Source: Thermoflexus hugenholtzii JAD2
GTDB taxonomy: Bacteria > Pseudomonadota > Gammaproteobacteria > Burkholderiales > Burkholderiaceae
Reading direction: 5' to 3'
Length of the DNA: 35,648 nt
Assembly: GCA_943325205.2 (NCBI GenBank)
Contig: CALPOM020000009.1
Coordinates: 1-35,648 of the forward strand
The notes under the pieces were generated by a model that saw only the letters and a list, made by a program, of their open reading frames with translations, was not told where the DNA came from and made no database searches. Every line of letters begins with the position of its first letter. Within the stretch, counting starts at the first letter, position 1. Below, piece by piece: positions 8,674-17,169 of this stretch. A program made the translations under genes and the position numbers.

Positions 8674-9447
8674 ATGCATTTATTAGTTTCGAATGATGAT
8701 GGCTATTTGGCACCGGGTTTGTTGGCTTTAGTAAAAGCGCTCAAGCCTCTTGGTAAGGTTACCGTAATTGCTCCAGAGCAAAACCATAGCGGTGCTTCAA
8801 ATTCTTTAACCTTATCTCGACCATTATCGGTACACCGGGTTGCTGGGGGTGAGAGGGATGGATTTTTATTTGTTAATGGTACACCAACAGATTGCGTGCA
8901 TATTGCTTTAACAGGGTTTTTACAAGAAATGCCGGATTTGGTGATTTCTGGAATTAATCAGGGTGAGAATATGGGGGAAGATGTTTTATATTCAGGTACT
9001 GTTGCGGCAGCGATTGAGGGGGTCATGTTTGGTATTCCTGCGATTGCGTTCTCCCAGATTGACAGGGGCTGGGCGAAGATTGATGATGCTGCTCAAGTTG
9101 CCAAAGATATTGTGCAACATGCCATATCCCATCGGCTAGATTCTGGCAACAATCATCATGCGGCCCTACTCAATGTCAACTTACCTAACGTCTCGTACTC
9201 TGATCAAAAGGGTTGGCGTGTTACTCGTCTTGGCAATCGTCATCCATCTCAACCCGTTATAGAGCAGACTAGTCCGCGTGGCGATTTAATTTATTGGATT
9301 GGACCTGCCGGTGAGGCTAAAGAGGCCTCTGAAGGAACTGATTTTTATGCAACGAGTGCGGGTTATGTTTCGATTACCCCATTGCAGTTGAATTTAACAG
9401 ACTCTGAGCGGATTAAGCAGATGCAATCACAATGGAATCAAGGGTAG
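8674..9447 (+). CDS. surE: 5'-nucleotidase SurE
   Basis: Metal-dependent phosphatase acting on nucleoside 5'- and 3'-monophosphates. From ATG 8674 the metal ligands fall at Asp8, Asp9 (SNDDGY), Ser39 (NHSGAS) and Asn95 (GINQGEN), the standard SurE numbering. This is why I choose this start over the in-frame TTG at 8656, which would add six residues. Length is then 257, normal for the family. No strong Shine-Dalgarno is visible. It is followed by pcm and an nlpD-like gene, the conserved stationary-phase cluster of proteobacteria. Confidence 0.95.
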   Translation: MHLLVSNDDGYLAPGLLALVKALKPLGKVTVIAPEQNHSGASNSLTLSRPLSVHRVAGGERDGFLFVNGTPTDCVHIALTGFLQEMPDLVISGINQGENMGEDVLYSGTVAAAIEGVMFGIPAIAFSQIDRGWAKIDDAAQVAKDIVQHAISHRLDSGNNHHAALLNVNLPNVSYSDQKGWRVTRLGNRHPSQPVIEQTSPRGDLIYWIGPAGEAKEASEGTDFYATSAGYVSITPLQLNLTDSERIKQMQSQWNQG

Positions 9448-9452
9448 TCTTG

Positions 9453-10106
9453 ATGAAGCAAGATAAAGTCCTTGATGCAGCTAGACGGTTGATGGCACAA
9501 AAGCTTGCAATTGCAGGTATTGAGCACCATGAAGTGTTGCAAGCGATGGCGACTGTGCCGCGTCATGCCTTTATTGATCCGGGATTAAGTGCCCAAGCTT
9601 ATGAAGACTCCTCCTTACCTATTGGTATGGAGCAAACAATCTCAAAGCCCTCGGTAATTGCAAAAATGATTCAGGCCTTGATGCAGTCACAAAAAAAAAT
9701 GGGGCGAGTTTTAGAAATTGGTACTGGTTGCGGTTATCAAGCGGCAGTTTTAAGTTTATTAGCAAAAGACGTTTATTCGATTGAACGGATTCGGTCTTTG
9801 CATGATAGTGCACGGGCAAAGTTGCGGCCATTTCGTATTGCTAATTTACGTTTAATTTATGCCGACGGGATTCGGGGCTTGCCCCAAGAGGCGCCTTTTG
9901 ATGGAATTATTTTAGCTGCAGCGGGTTTAGGTATTCCTGATCCCCTACTTGATCAATTAGCAATTGGTGGTAAGTTAATTGCCCCTGTTGCCAAGAGTGA
10001 TTCTTTACAGCAGTTATTATTGATTGAAAGGCTTAGTTCACAGAGGTACCAACGCACCACCTTAGATGAGGTATTTTTTGTACCTTTACAGTCTGGGACG
10101 ATGTAG
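9453..10106 (+). CDS. pcm: Protein-L-isoaspartate O-methyltransferase
   Basis: Repairs isoaspartyl residues in aged proteins using S-adenosylmethionine. Visible: VPRHAFIDP and the LPIGMEQTISKP substrate region, then SAM motif I VLEIGTGCGYQAAVLS followed by the acidic end of the next strand (SIERI). The chosen ATG 9453 has AAGGG at 9440-9444, 8 bases upstream, and gives 217 residues. An ATG at 9432 overlapping surE is possible but has no better site. It lies 5 bases after surE and is probably co-transcribed with it. Confidence 0.95.
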   Translation: MKQDKVLDAARRLMAQKLAIAGIEHHEVLQAMATVPRHAFIDPGLSAQAYEDSSLPIGMEQTISKPSVIAKMIQALMQSQKKMGRVLEIGTGCGYQAAVLSLLAKDVYSIERIRSLHDSARAKLRPFRIANLRLIYADGIRGLPQEAPFDGIILAAAGLGIPDPLLDQLAIGGKLIAPVAKSDSLQQLLLIERLSSQRYQRTTLDEVFFVPLQSGTM

Positions 10107-10152
10107 GGTGAAGTTTGATTTGGCTACGCAATTAATTGAAGGATAGATGGTA

Positions 10153-11031
10153 ATGATTTGGCAACAGTGGGCGCATATTTTTCGACTAGCTTGTATTTTG
10201 TTAAGTGGATTATTGGTTTGGGCATGTGCTCCGACCAAGCCAGCTCCTATTAGGGACCGATCAAGTAACACTCCTCTGCCGATTCCTACGAAGCCTACTT
10301 CGTCACCAGTTGTAACGCCGCCTGTGGCTAAAGTGACTCCAGTACCCAGTTCTGGGGTGACTTCTAGCTCTAGGGCGAAGGAGTCTAGTTCTGCCAAAAC
10401 GAATGTTCAGCCAATCACTAGTCGTGAAAGTACGAGGGATTTAACGAGGGAAGTCCCTAAAGAAAAAGAGTCGATGAAATCGGATACTGGTAAAACTATT
10501 GCCAAAGCAGACTTAAAAATAGATCCTAAATTAGAGTCCAAAACAGAGCCTAAGCTAGAAACTAAGCTAGATATTAAGCCAGAACCTAAGCCAGAACCTA
10601 GAATGGAGTCCAAGGTCGATGCGAAGAATGATGCAAAAGTAGAGTCTCGTCGGGAAAATCCTGCTGAGCCAAGTTTTAAAATTGCCAGGCCAGTAAGTGC
10701 CCCCATTCTTGAAAATTTTAATGGCACCACCAACAAGGGCGTTAGTTTCGGTGGAAAGATGGGTGATCCGGTAACTGCGGTTGCAGATGGTAAAGTCATC
10801 TATTCGGACAATAAATTACGGACCTATGGTAATTTAGTCATTGTCCAACATCAGAATGGCTATATTTCGGTCTACGGTAATAACAAGGTGAACTTAGTCA
10901 AAGAGGGTGATGCGATCAAGCGCGGTCAAAAAATTGCGGAATTAGGAAACAGTGAGTCTACGCAAGTCAAATTACATTTTGAATTGCGCCGGGATAGTAA
11001 GCCGATCGATCCGATTAGTTATTTCGAGTAG
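10153..11031 (+). CDS. nlpD: NlpD-like LytM-domain lipoprotein
   Basis: Probable outer-membrane lipoprotein that activates cell-wall amidases during division. Numbered from ATG 10153: a signal peptide ends in LLVWAC (Cys25; Trp at -2 is unusual), followed by a Ser/Thr/Pro-rich stretch, a strict tetrapeptide repeat at 118-169 and a C-terminal LytM/M23 fold from about 185. The fold keeps GDPVTAVADGKV, GNLVIVQH and KLHFELRR. The zinc-ligand positions of active M23 enzymes look lost (GVSFGGKMGD where H-x3-D is expected, VKLHFE for HLHFE), as in NlpD and EnvC activators. I see no LysM domain, which NlpD usually has between lipobox and LytM. AAGGA at 10139-10143 is 9 bases before ATG 10153 and only 3 before ATG 10147. 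rpoS, its usual neighbour, does not follow. Confidence 0.85.
   Translation: MIWQQWAHIFRLACILLSGLLVWACAPTKPAPIRDRSSNTPLPIPTKPTSSPVVTPPVAKVTPVPSSGVTSSSRAKESSSAKTNVQPITSRESTRDLTREVPKEKESMKSDTGKTIAKADLKIDPKLESKTEPKLETKLDIKPEPKPEPRMESKVDAKNDAKVESRRENPAEPSFKIARPVSAPILENFNGTTNKGVSFGGKMGDPVTAVADGKVIYSDNKLRTYGNLVIVQHQNGYISVYGNNKVNLVKEGDAIKRGQKIAELGNSESTQVKLHFELRRDSKPIDPISYFE
10504..10659 (+). repeat. 13-unit tetrapeptide-coding repeat
   Basis: Inside the nlpD-like gene, 156 bases encode 13 consecutive units of Lys/Arg-x-Asp/Glu-x (for example KLES, KTEP, KLET, KPEP, KVDA). Every unit obeys the rule, while positions 2 and 4 vary. The DNA copies have diverged, so it is a protein-level repeat and not a fresh DNA tandem. 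It is a neutral polyampholyte, probably an extended linker between the lipid anchor and the LytM domain. Confidence 0.85.
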
Positions 11032-11034
11032 TAA

Positions 11035-11850
11035 ATGAAAACGGTGCTAGTTTTTGACATTGAGACTATTCCGGATGCCCATGGCTTAAGGCGATTAAAT
11101 GATGAACCGGATAGTTTGACTGATCAGGAAGTGGTGGAAAAAGCCCGGTCGGCAAGACTAGCCAATGGCCAGAGTGATTTCTTCCCACTCTATTTACAGC
11201 GAGTGGTTGCTATATCTTGTGTAATCAGGCGCACAACCAAAGATGGCTTGCCACAATTTAAAGTAGGTACTTTAGGAGCTGTTGACAGTTCAGAAAAGGA
11301 TTTAGTGCAAGAGTTTTTCCAATTAATTGATCGCTACACACCGCAATTGGTTTCTTGGAACGGTGGCGGATTTGATTTGCCTGTATTGAATTATCGTGCA
11401 TTAGTACACGGGGTCAGTGCCTCACGATTTTGGGAGATGGGTGAGAGTGGTGATCATGATGCCCGAGATTTCAAGTACAACAACTATATTTCGCGGTACC
11501 ATTTACGGCATTTAGATTTAATGGATTTATTAGCATTTTTTCAAAATAAGGCAAATGCTCCCTTAGATTCTTTAGCTAAATTATGTGGCTTTCCGGGCAA
11601 AATGGGGATGGATGGCTCTGCTGTTTGGTCTGCTTATCTAGCGGGGCAATTAAATGAGATTCGGCAGTACTGTGAGACGGATGTCGTCAACACGTATTTG
11701 ATGTATTGTCGCTATCAACTCTTTCGGGCGGCTTTTACTCCTGAGGAATATCAATTAGAGATTGATTTTGTTAAGTCTGAATTACGACAAGAGGCACAAA
11801 AAAATTCACTATCCCAGTGGGACTCTTATTTAGCAAAATTTGCAAATTAG
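11035..11850 (+). CDS. Predicted PolB-like 3'-5' exonuclease
   Basis: A 271-residue DEDD-superfamily nuclease of the predicted PolB-like type. Exo I reads VFDIETIPD (Asp8 and Glu10 as likely metal ligands), exo II lies in LVSWNGGGFDLPVL (with the Asp of FDLP), and exo III in the YCETDVVNTYLMY segment, where the Asp of ETDVVNT is the late acidic ligand. The start is 3 bases after the nlpD stop. The substrate is not known; a role in DNA repair is inferred from the fold. In related Burkholderiales it commonly precedes rlmD, as here. Confidence 0.85.
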   Translation: MKTVLVFDIETIPDAHGLRRLNDEPDSLTDQEVVEKARSARLANGQSDFFPLYLQRVVAISCVIRRTTKDGLPQFKVGTLGAVDSSEKDLVQEFFQLIDRYTPQLVSWNGGGFDLPVLNYRALVHGVSASRFWEMGESGDHDARDFKYNNYISRYHLRHLDLMDLLAFFQNKANAPLDSLAKLCGFPGKMGMDGSAVWSAYLAGQLNEIRQYCETDVVNTYLMYCRYQLFRAAFTPEEYQLEIDFVKSELRQEAQKNSLSQWDSYLAKFAN

Positions 11851-11863
11851 AAATTGGTAGCTA

Positions 11864-13273
11864 TTGAAAAAGCGATTTTCTAGAAGTCCGTTAATAGGAC
11901 AATTCAGGCAGGTGCAGATCGATGCGTTAGACATAGAGGCGCAGGGTATTGGTCGTTTACCAAATCCCGAAGATGACTCATCTGGCAAGGTTGTTTTTGT
12001 CCAGGGGGCTTTACCTGGTGAAGAGGTGCGGTACGAGATAACGCAGGACAAGAGTCGATTTCAGAAGGGCCTCGTACGCGAAATTTTGCACGCTGCAGTT
12101 TACCGGTGTCAGCCCCGGTGTTCTTGGTATGGTAATTGTGGTGGTTGTACGATGCAACATATAGACTCGAGAGCGCAAATAGCCATGAAACAACGCGTTT
12201 TGGAGGATAACCTTGAGCACATTGGCAAGGTCAAACCGCAGACGATGATGCAACCTATTCATGGACCTGAGTGGGAATATCGATATCGGGCCAGATTGAG
12301 TGTGGTTAATCGGTCAATTAAAAAGGGAACGATATTAGTTGGCTTTCATGAGCCGCAAAATCGGTATGTATCGGATATGACTTCTTGTGAAGTTTTACCC
12401 CAGATGTGGTCAGATCTGCTCGTCCCTTTGCGCAACTTGGTGATGTCTCTTAGTGTGCGGGACCGAGTCCCACAAATAGAATTAGCGCTCGGAGAGCCAA
12501 GTGTTCCAGGGGCTCAAGCTACAACGGCGATGGTTCTAAGGCACCTCCTGCCATTATCTTCGGCAGACGAACACTATTTAAAAGAATTTGCAGTATTGCA
12601 TGGCTTATGGATTTGGACTCAAGCGCAAGGGGTGGAGAGTGTTCAGCCCTTTTACCCATTGAGTGGTGAACTATTTTATACATTACCAGAATTTTTAATC
12701 AGAATCCCATTTGTTCCTACCGATTTCACACAAGTGAATCATGCGATGAATCGTGTTTTGGTAGGTCGTGCGATTCGGTTATTAGATGCGCCAAAAAATG
12801 CTCGGGTACTCGACTTATTTTGCGGAATTGGAAATTTTTCACTGCCATTGGGTCGAGTTGTTGGTGAGGTTTTGGGGATAGAGGGGAGTCATTCCTTATG
12901 TTTGAGGGCGAGGGACAATGCTGTAGTTAATCAACTGGAAAAAAAGGTCTATTTTGTTGAGCAAAATCTATTTGAGGTAACGCCAAAAGATATTGCGTCT
13001 TGGGGTACTGCACCCTATTGGATCATAGATCCGCCGCGCGACGGTGCCTTTGCCATTGTGAATGCTTTAGCACAGATTGCACAGTCCGATCCAGATGATC
13101 AGAAATTACCAAAACGCATTGTGTATATTTCATGTAATCCTGCGACGTTGGCAAGAGATGCAGGAGTTCTGGTTAATGAGGCGGGGTATCAGCTCAGCCA
13201 GGCCGGCATCATGAACATGTTTGCCCATACCTCACATGTCGAATCTATGGCTTTATTTATTCGGTTCGATTGA
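11864..13273 (+). CDS. rlmD: 23S rRNA (uracil-1939-C5)-methyltransferase
   Basis: Iron-sulfur, SAM-dependent RNA m5U methyltransferase. An N-terminal TRAM domain (about residues 17-75) leads to Cys86-x5-Cys92-x2-Cys95 with Cys175 as the fourth cluster ligand, the RlmD pattern. The C-terminal Rossmann domain has VLDLFCGIGNFSLPLG, DPPRDGA and the catalytic motif YISCNPATLARD (Cys424). The start is TTG 11864. No ATG or GTG lies upstream in frame close enough, and the next start (GTG 11912) would cut the TRAM domain. The Shine-Dalgarno is weak. It ends in front of a strong bidirectional terminator. Confidence 0.95.
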   Translation: MKKRFSRSPLIGQFRQVQIDALDIEAQGIGRLPNPEDDSSGKVVFVQGALPGEEVRYEITQDKSRFQKGLVREILHAAVYRCQPRCSWYGNCGGCTMQHIDSRAQIAMKQRVLEDNLEHIGKVKPQTMMQPIHGPEWEYRYRARLSVVNRSIKKGTILVGFHEPQNRYVSDMTSCEVLPQMWSDLLVPLRNLVMSLSVRDRVPQIELALGEPSVPGAQATTAMVLRHLLPLSSADEHYLKEFAVLHGLWIWTQAQGVESVQPFYPLSGELFYTLPEFLIRIPFVPTDFTQVNHAMNRVLVGRAIRLLDAPKNARVLDLFCGIGNFSLPLGRVVGEVLGIEGSHSLCLRARDNAVVNQLEKKVYFVEQNLFEVTPKDIASWGTAPYWIIDPPRDGAFAIVNALAQIAQSDPDDQKLPKRIVYISCNPATLARDAGVLVNEAGYQLSQAGIMNMFAHTSHVESMALFIRFD

Positions 13274-13306
13274 AGATTAAACGTAGAAAAAATATTTTTA
13301 ACATAA

Positions 13307-13333
13307 AAAAACACGGGCCAAGCCCGTGTTTTT
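13307..13333. terminator. Bidirectional rho-independent terminator
   Basis: A 12-bp perfect stem (arms 13307-13318 and 13322-13333) with a CAA loop. The G/C-rich core ACACGGGC/GCCCGTGT is flanked by an A run on one side and a T run on the other, so it works in both directions. It separates the convergent genes rlmD (plus) and the Bax-inhibitor-like gene (minus). Confidence 0.95.
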
Positions 13334-13356
13334 AATTGAATATAGCGAATATTTAC

Positions 13357-14055
13357 TTAATCGCGGTCTCCACCAACAATCCCAAATAGTGCCAACAAAT
13401 TAGAAAATATGTTGTAGACATTGAGGTAAATTGAAAGGGTTGCCATGACGTAGTTTGTTTCGCCACCATTGACAATCCGTTGAACATCCACAAGGATGAA
13501 AGCTGAAAAAATTCCGACAGCCAAGACCATGACGGTTAATGCAAGAGCAGGTATTTGGAGGAATATATTGGCCACAGAAGCCAAAATCAAAAGCATCACA
13601 CCGATAAAGAGAAACTTGCCAAGACCCTCAAAGTTTGTTTTTGAGGTAGCCGCCCAGGTTGCCATACCAGCAAAGATAAGGCTAGTTGCACCAAAGGCCA
13701 TCATGATTAGCTGCGCACCATTCTTAAACTGAAGGGTGTGCGTCAGAATGCCAGTGAGCATTAAACCCATAAATCCAGTGAAACCGAGTAACAAGAGGAC
13801 GCCGGTACCCGTATTTTTATTTTTTTCAATTGCCCAGAAAAATCCAAAGGCAATCGCCATGAAGACGATAAAGCCAATAAAGGGGCTAGTTCGGAAGAAT
13901 GAGAAACCGGTAGTTACGCCGACCCATGCACCCAAAATGGTTGGAACCATCGTTAAAGCTAATAGAGCAAATGTATTTCGCAGAACACGATTACGCGTGA
14001 TAGCATCAGTAAGGGTGTTACCAGCACTATAGCCAAAAGTATTTTGTTCATTCAT
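13357..14055 (-). CDS. Bax inhibitor-1/YccA family membrane protein
   Basis: A 232-residue polytopic inner-membrane protein of the UPF0005/BI-1 family, with about seven hydrophobic segments beginning near residue 28 and the typical C-terminal end LSIYLNVYNIFSNLLALFG. The bacterial relative YccA interacts with the FtsH protease and its HflKC regulators, which are encoded elsewhere in this window. Whether this protein does so is inference. AGGAGA lies 8 bases before the ATG at 14055. It is transcribed alone, ends at the shared terminator and is divergent from ndk. Confidence 0.92.
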   Translation of the reverse strand: MNEQNTFGYSAGNTLTDAITRNRVLRNTFALLALTMVPTILGAWVGVTTGFSFFRTSPFIGFIVFMAIAFGFFWAIEKNKNTGTGVLLLLGFTGFMGLMLTGILTHTLQFKNGAQLIMMAFGATSLIFAGMATWAATSKTNFEGLGKFLFIGVMLLILASVANIFLQIPALALTVMVLAVGIFSAFILVDVQRIVNGGETNYVMATLSIYLNVYNIFSNLLALFGIVGGDRD

Positions 14056-14231
14056 CAGTTAATTCTCCTAGAAAAGTTGATAGTACAACTATGCACTAAT
14101 TATAGGCATTTTTCAACATTTCAAGTAGGGGGGCTAAATAACACCACAAATTTTAAGGTATTTGGAAGAAAATCAATTAGTTGGCTTGGCTATTGTTGGG
14201 ATGTATTAGGGTTTTAACTAGGATAAGTCTG

Positions 14232-14237
14232 TATAAT
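14232..14237 (+). promoter_or_regulatory. Putative -10 element of ndk
   Basis: A perfect TATAAT lies 34 bases before the ndk ATG, in the 216-base space divergent from the Bax-inhibitor gene. The matching -35 is weak, so this rests on the -10 match and its position. It may drive ndk and the closely packed genes after it. Confidence 0.5.
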
Positions 14238-14271
14238 CTTGTTTTTAACATTCAAATCAGGAGTTTGTTCC

Positions 14272-14697
14272 ATGGCTATTGAAAGAACCCTTTCCATTAT
14301 TAAACCAGATGCGGTGGCTAAAAACGTCATTGGTCAAATATACAGCCGTTTCGAAGGTGCTGGTTTGAAAGTTCTCGCTGCTAAGATGGCGCATTTATCT
14401 GAAATCGAAGCTGGTCAATTTTATGCGGTTCACAATGGCCGACCCTTTTTCAAAGATCTCGTCCATTTTATGATTTCGGGACCTGTGATGATTCAAGTTT
14501 TAGAAGGGGAAAACGCGATTCTTAAAAATCGTGAGTTAATGGGTGCTACTGATCCGGCGAAGGCTGAAAAAGGTACTATCCGTGCGGACTTTGCAAAAAG
14601 TATTGATGCGAATGCCGTGCACGGCTCTGATGCTGCAGATACAGCCGCCCAGGAAATTGCTTTCTTTTTCCCTGGTATGCAAATTTACACGCGTTAA
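14272..14697 (+). CDS. ndk: Nucleoside diphosphate kinase
   Basis: Transfers phosphate between nucleoside tri- and diphosphates through a phosphohistidine. Starting at ATG 14272 gives 141 residues, the standard length, with the active His at exactly 117 (NAVHGSDA) and the N-terminal [17 protein letters not shown] at 14259-14263, 8 bases upstream, fixes this start; an in-frame ATG at 14239 would add 11 unsupported residues. It heads a run of genes with rlmN 6 bases behind. Confidence 0.98.
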   Translation: MAIERTLSIIKPDAVAKNVIGQIYSRFEGAGLKVLAAKMAHLSEIEAGQFYAVHNGRPFFKDLVHFMISGPVMIQVLEGENAILKNRELMGATDPAKAEKGTIRADFAKSIDANAVHGSDAADTAAQEIAFFFPGMQIYTR

Positions 14698-14703
14698 TTA
14701 CTA

Positions 14704-15870
14704 GTGAACCCAACTCCCCGTACCAATTTATTAAATCTAGACGGGGATGGGCTAGGGCGTTTTGTCGCCGGTTTAGATCAAAAGCCTTTTCGGGCGAAGC
14801 AACTCATGCATTGGATTCACCAGCGTGGCGTTGCCGACGTGAGCCTGATGAGTGATCTCGCCAAGAGTTTTCGCTTGCAGCTTGAGCAAATTGCAGAAAT
14901 TCAAGCATTGCCTGTTTTGAGTGATCAGACCGCCAGTGATGGCACGCGTAAATGGTTATTAGACGTTGGTGATCGTAATGCAGTTGAGATGGTTTTTATA
15001 CCCGAGGAAGATCGCGGTACCTTATGCATTTCATCTCAGGCAGGTTGCGCAGTTAATTGTCGCTTTTGTTCAACAGGTAAACAAGGGTTTTCTAGAAACT
15101 TGACGGTTGCAGAAATTGTCGGTCAACTCTGGTTTGCAGAGCATCACTTAAGGGCCGATCCATTGGCCATTAAGCGGGTTGATGCGTACGATAAAACCAC
15201 CTTAGACCACTCAGATGGGCGCGTTATTTCGAATGTTGTTTTGATGGGCATGGGTGAGCCTTTACTGAATTATGAGCCAGTTTTGCAAGCGATGCGTTTA
15301 ATGTTAGATGATAACGCTTATGGTCTATCGCGTCGTCGCGTGACTTTATCAACATCTGGTGTAGTGCCTTTTATTGATCGGTTAGCACAAGATTTGCCAG
15401 TTGCTTTAGCAGTTTCTTTACATGCGCCCAACGACAGGCTGCGTGATGAGTTAGTGCCAATTAATCGCAAGCATCCACTCAAAGAATTATTCGCTGCCTG
15501 TAAGCGTTATCTCCCTCATGCACCTAGAGATTTTTTAACCTTTGAGTACTGCATGCTAGATGGGGTTAACGATAGCGATCAGTTAGCTCATGAGTTAGTT
15601 AGTTTGTTACGACCTATCAAATGTAAGCTGAACTTAATCCCATTTAACCCATTCCCTAGTTCTGGTTTGAAGCAATCATCGAAAGCACGGATTGAACAAT
15701 TTGCCAAAATAATGCAAGATGCCAAGATTGTCACGACAGTTCGTAAAACTAGGGGTGATGATATTGCTGCTGCCTGCGGGCAGTTAGCGGGAGATGTTCA
15801 GGATCGTACGCACTTAGCTAAGCGCGAAATGGCGCGTGAGGTTCGGTGGTTGGATAAAATAAATAATTAA
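14704..15870 (+). CDS. rlmN: Dual-specificity RNA methyltransferase RlmN
   Basis: Radical-SAM enzyme that methylates C2 of adenosine 2503 in 23S rRNA and of A37 in some tRNAs. The cluster motif is Cys115-x3-Cys119-x2-Cys122. The two Cys of the ping-pong mechanism are Cys108 (LCISSQAGC) and Cys358 (IAAACGQL), at spacings matching E. coli Cys118 and Cys355. The 388-residue length is usual. The start is GTG 14704, 6 bases after ndk, without a Shine-Dalgarno, so coupling to ndk is likely. The next gene is ispG, only 5 bases on; pilF and rodZ, often found between them, are absent. Confidence 0.97.
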   Translation: MNPTPRTNLLNLDGDGLGRFVAGLDQKPFRAKQLMHWIHQRGVADVSLMSDLAKSFRLQLEQIAEIQALPVLSDQTASDGTRKWLLDVGDRNAVEMVFIPEEDRGTLCISSQAGCAVNCRFCSTGKQGFSRNLTVAEIVGQLWFAEHHLRADPLAIKRVDAYDKTTLDHSDGRVISNVVLMGMGEPLLNYEPVLQAMRLMLDDNAYGLSRRRVTLSTSGVVPFIDRLAQDLPVALAVSLHAPNDRLRDELVPINRKHPLKELFAACKRYLPHAPRDFLTFEYCMLDGVNDSDQLAHELVSLLRPIKCKLNLIPFNPFPSSGLKQSSKARIEQFAKIMQDAKIVTTVRKTRGDDIAAACGQLAGDVQDRTHLAKREMAREVRWLDKINN

Positions 15871-15875
15871 GTCTG

Positions 15876-17144
15876 ATGAATAAGTCAAATTTGGAAATAA
15901 CGGGTTATCAGCGTCGGGTGTGTAAGCAAGCGACTGTTAAATGGGGCGGTAATATAGTCACGATTGGTGGTGATGCACCGATTCGGGTTCAGTCAATGAC
16001 GAATACGGATACTGTGGACGTCATTGGAACAGCCATTCAAGTGAAGGAATTAGCGCGCGCTGGTTCGGAGATGGTCCGTATAACTGTCAATACGGTTGAA
16101 GCTGCAGCGGCTGTACCGCATATTCGTGATCAATTAGATAAGATGGGCGTTGACGTCCCTTTGGTCGGCGATTTTCACTATAACGGTCATACCCTACTCA
16201 AAGAGTATCCGGACTGCGCGCAAGCCTTATCGAAGTACCGTATTAATCCCGGTAACGTAGGGCGTGGCGCCAAAAAAGATATCCAGTTTTCGCAAATGAT
16301 TGAGGCCGCAATACGCTTTGATAAGCCTATTCGAATAGGCGTTAACTGGGGAAGTCTCGATCCAGATTTACTCGCTGATTTGATGGATCAAAACGCTGCG
16401 CTAGCAACCCCTAAAGAGGCCAGGGAAGTGATGGTAGAAGCTTTGATTCAGTCAGCCTTGCAATCGGCCCAAAAAGCCGTAGAAATCGGTATGCCAGCCC
16501 AGCAAATCATCCTCTCTTGTAAGGTTAGTGCCGTGCAGGATTTAATTGCCGTTTATCGTGACTTAGCTCTTCGTTGTGATTATCCATTACATTTAGGTCT
16601 CACCGAGGCTGGAATTGGCAGTAAGGGAATTGTTGGCTCGACTGCAGCGCTGAGTATTTTGTTGCAAGAGGGAATTGGTGATACGATCCGGATCTCTTTA
16701 ACTCCGGAGCCTGGCGCACCTCGAGAAAATGAAGTGATTGTAGCCCAAGAAATTTTACAGACGATGGACCTGCGGCACTTCACCCCAATGGTGATTGCCT
16801 GCCCTGGTTGTGGTCGGACAACTAGCACAGTTTTTCAGCAACTGGCCTCGCAGATTCAGTCGTATTTACGGCATCAAATGCCTCTTTGGAAGAAGGATTA
16901 TCCGGGAGTTGAATCGATGAATGTCGCTGTAATGGGCTGCATTGTGAATGGTCCTGGGGAGAGTAAGCACGCGAATATTGGCATCAGCCTACCAGGCACT
17001 GGCGAGTCACCGGCTGCGCCAGTATTCATTGATGGGCAAAAGGTAAAAACCTTACGGGGTGATCACATAGCGCAAGAGTTTGAACAGATAGTTGCAGATT
17101 ACGTGCACTCGCATTACTCTGCAGCTTCGTCTACTGAAGCATAA
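15876..17144 (+). CDS. ispG: (E)-4-hydroxy-3-methylbut-2-enyl-diphosphate synthase
   Basis: Penultimate enzyme of the MEP isoprenoid pathway, reducing methylerythritol cyclodiphosphate with a [4Fe-4S] cluster. The N-terminal barrel shows [12 protein letters not shown] and [12 protein letters not shown]. The C-terminal cluster domain has Cys309 and Cys312 (ACPGCGRT), Cys355 ([11 protein letters not shown]) and Glu362, the family's four ligands. Length is 422, normal for the betaproteobacterial form. It is translated 5 bases after rlmN. hisS follows 10 to 25 bases on, depending on its start. Confidence 0.97.
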   Translation: MNKSNLEITGYQRRVCKQATVKWGGNIVTIGGDAPIRVQSMTNTDTVDVIGTAIQVKELARAGSEMVRITVNTVEAAAAVPHIRDQLDKMGVDVPLVGDFHYNGHTLLKEYPDCAQALSKYRINPGNVGRGAKKDIQFSQMIEAAIRFDKPIRIGVNWGSLDPDLLADLMDQNAALATPKEAREVMVEALIQSALQSAQKAVEIGMPAQQIILSCKVSAVQDLIAVYRDLALRCDYPLHLGLTEAGIGSKGIVGSTAALSILLQEGIGDTIRISLTPEPGAPRENEVIVAQEILQTMDLRHFTPMVIACPGCGRTTSTVFQQLASQIQSYLRHQMPLWKKDYPGVESMNVAVMGCIVNGPGESKHANIGISLPGTGESPAAPVFIDGQKVKTLRGDHIAQEFEQIVADYVHSHYSAASSTEA

Positions 17145-17169
17145 TTTTTTTGGTATGTCAGGCCCAACT

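Noticed and set aside
10407-10799. Minus-strand 130-codon frame opposite the nlpD repeat
   Set aside because: Its Ser/Leu/Gly periodicity is just the reverse complement of the tetrapeptide repeat.
13496-14032. Two plus-strand frames opposite the Bax-inhibitor-like gene
   Set aside because: They are antisense shadows of a clear membrane-protein gene, basic and without recognisable domains.
17092-17169. Extended N-terminus for HisS from ATG 17092
   Set aside because: It overlaps the 3' end of ispG by more than 50 bases and the added residues are not HisS-like.
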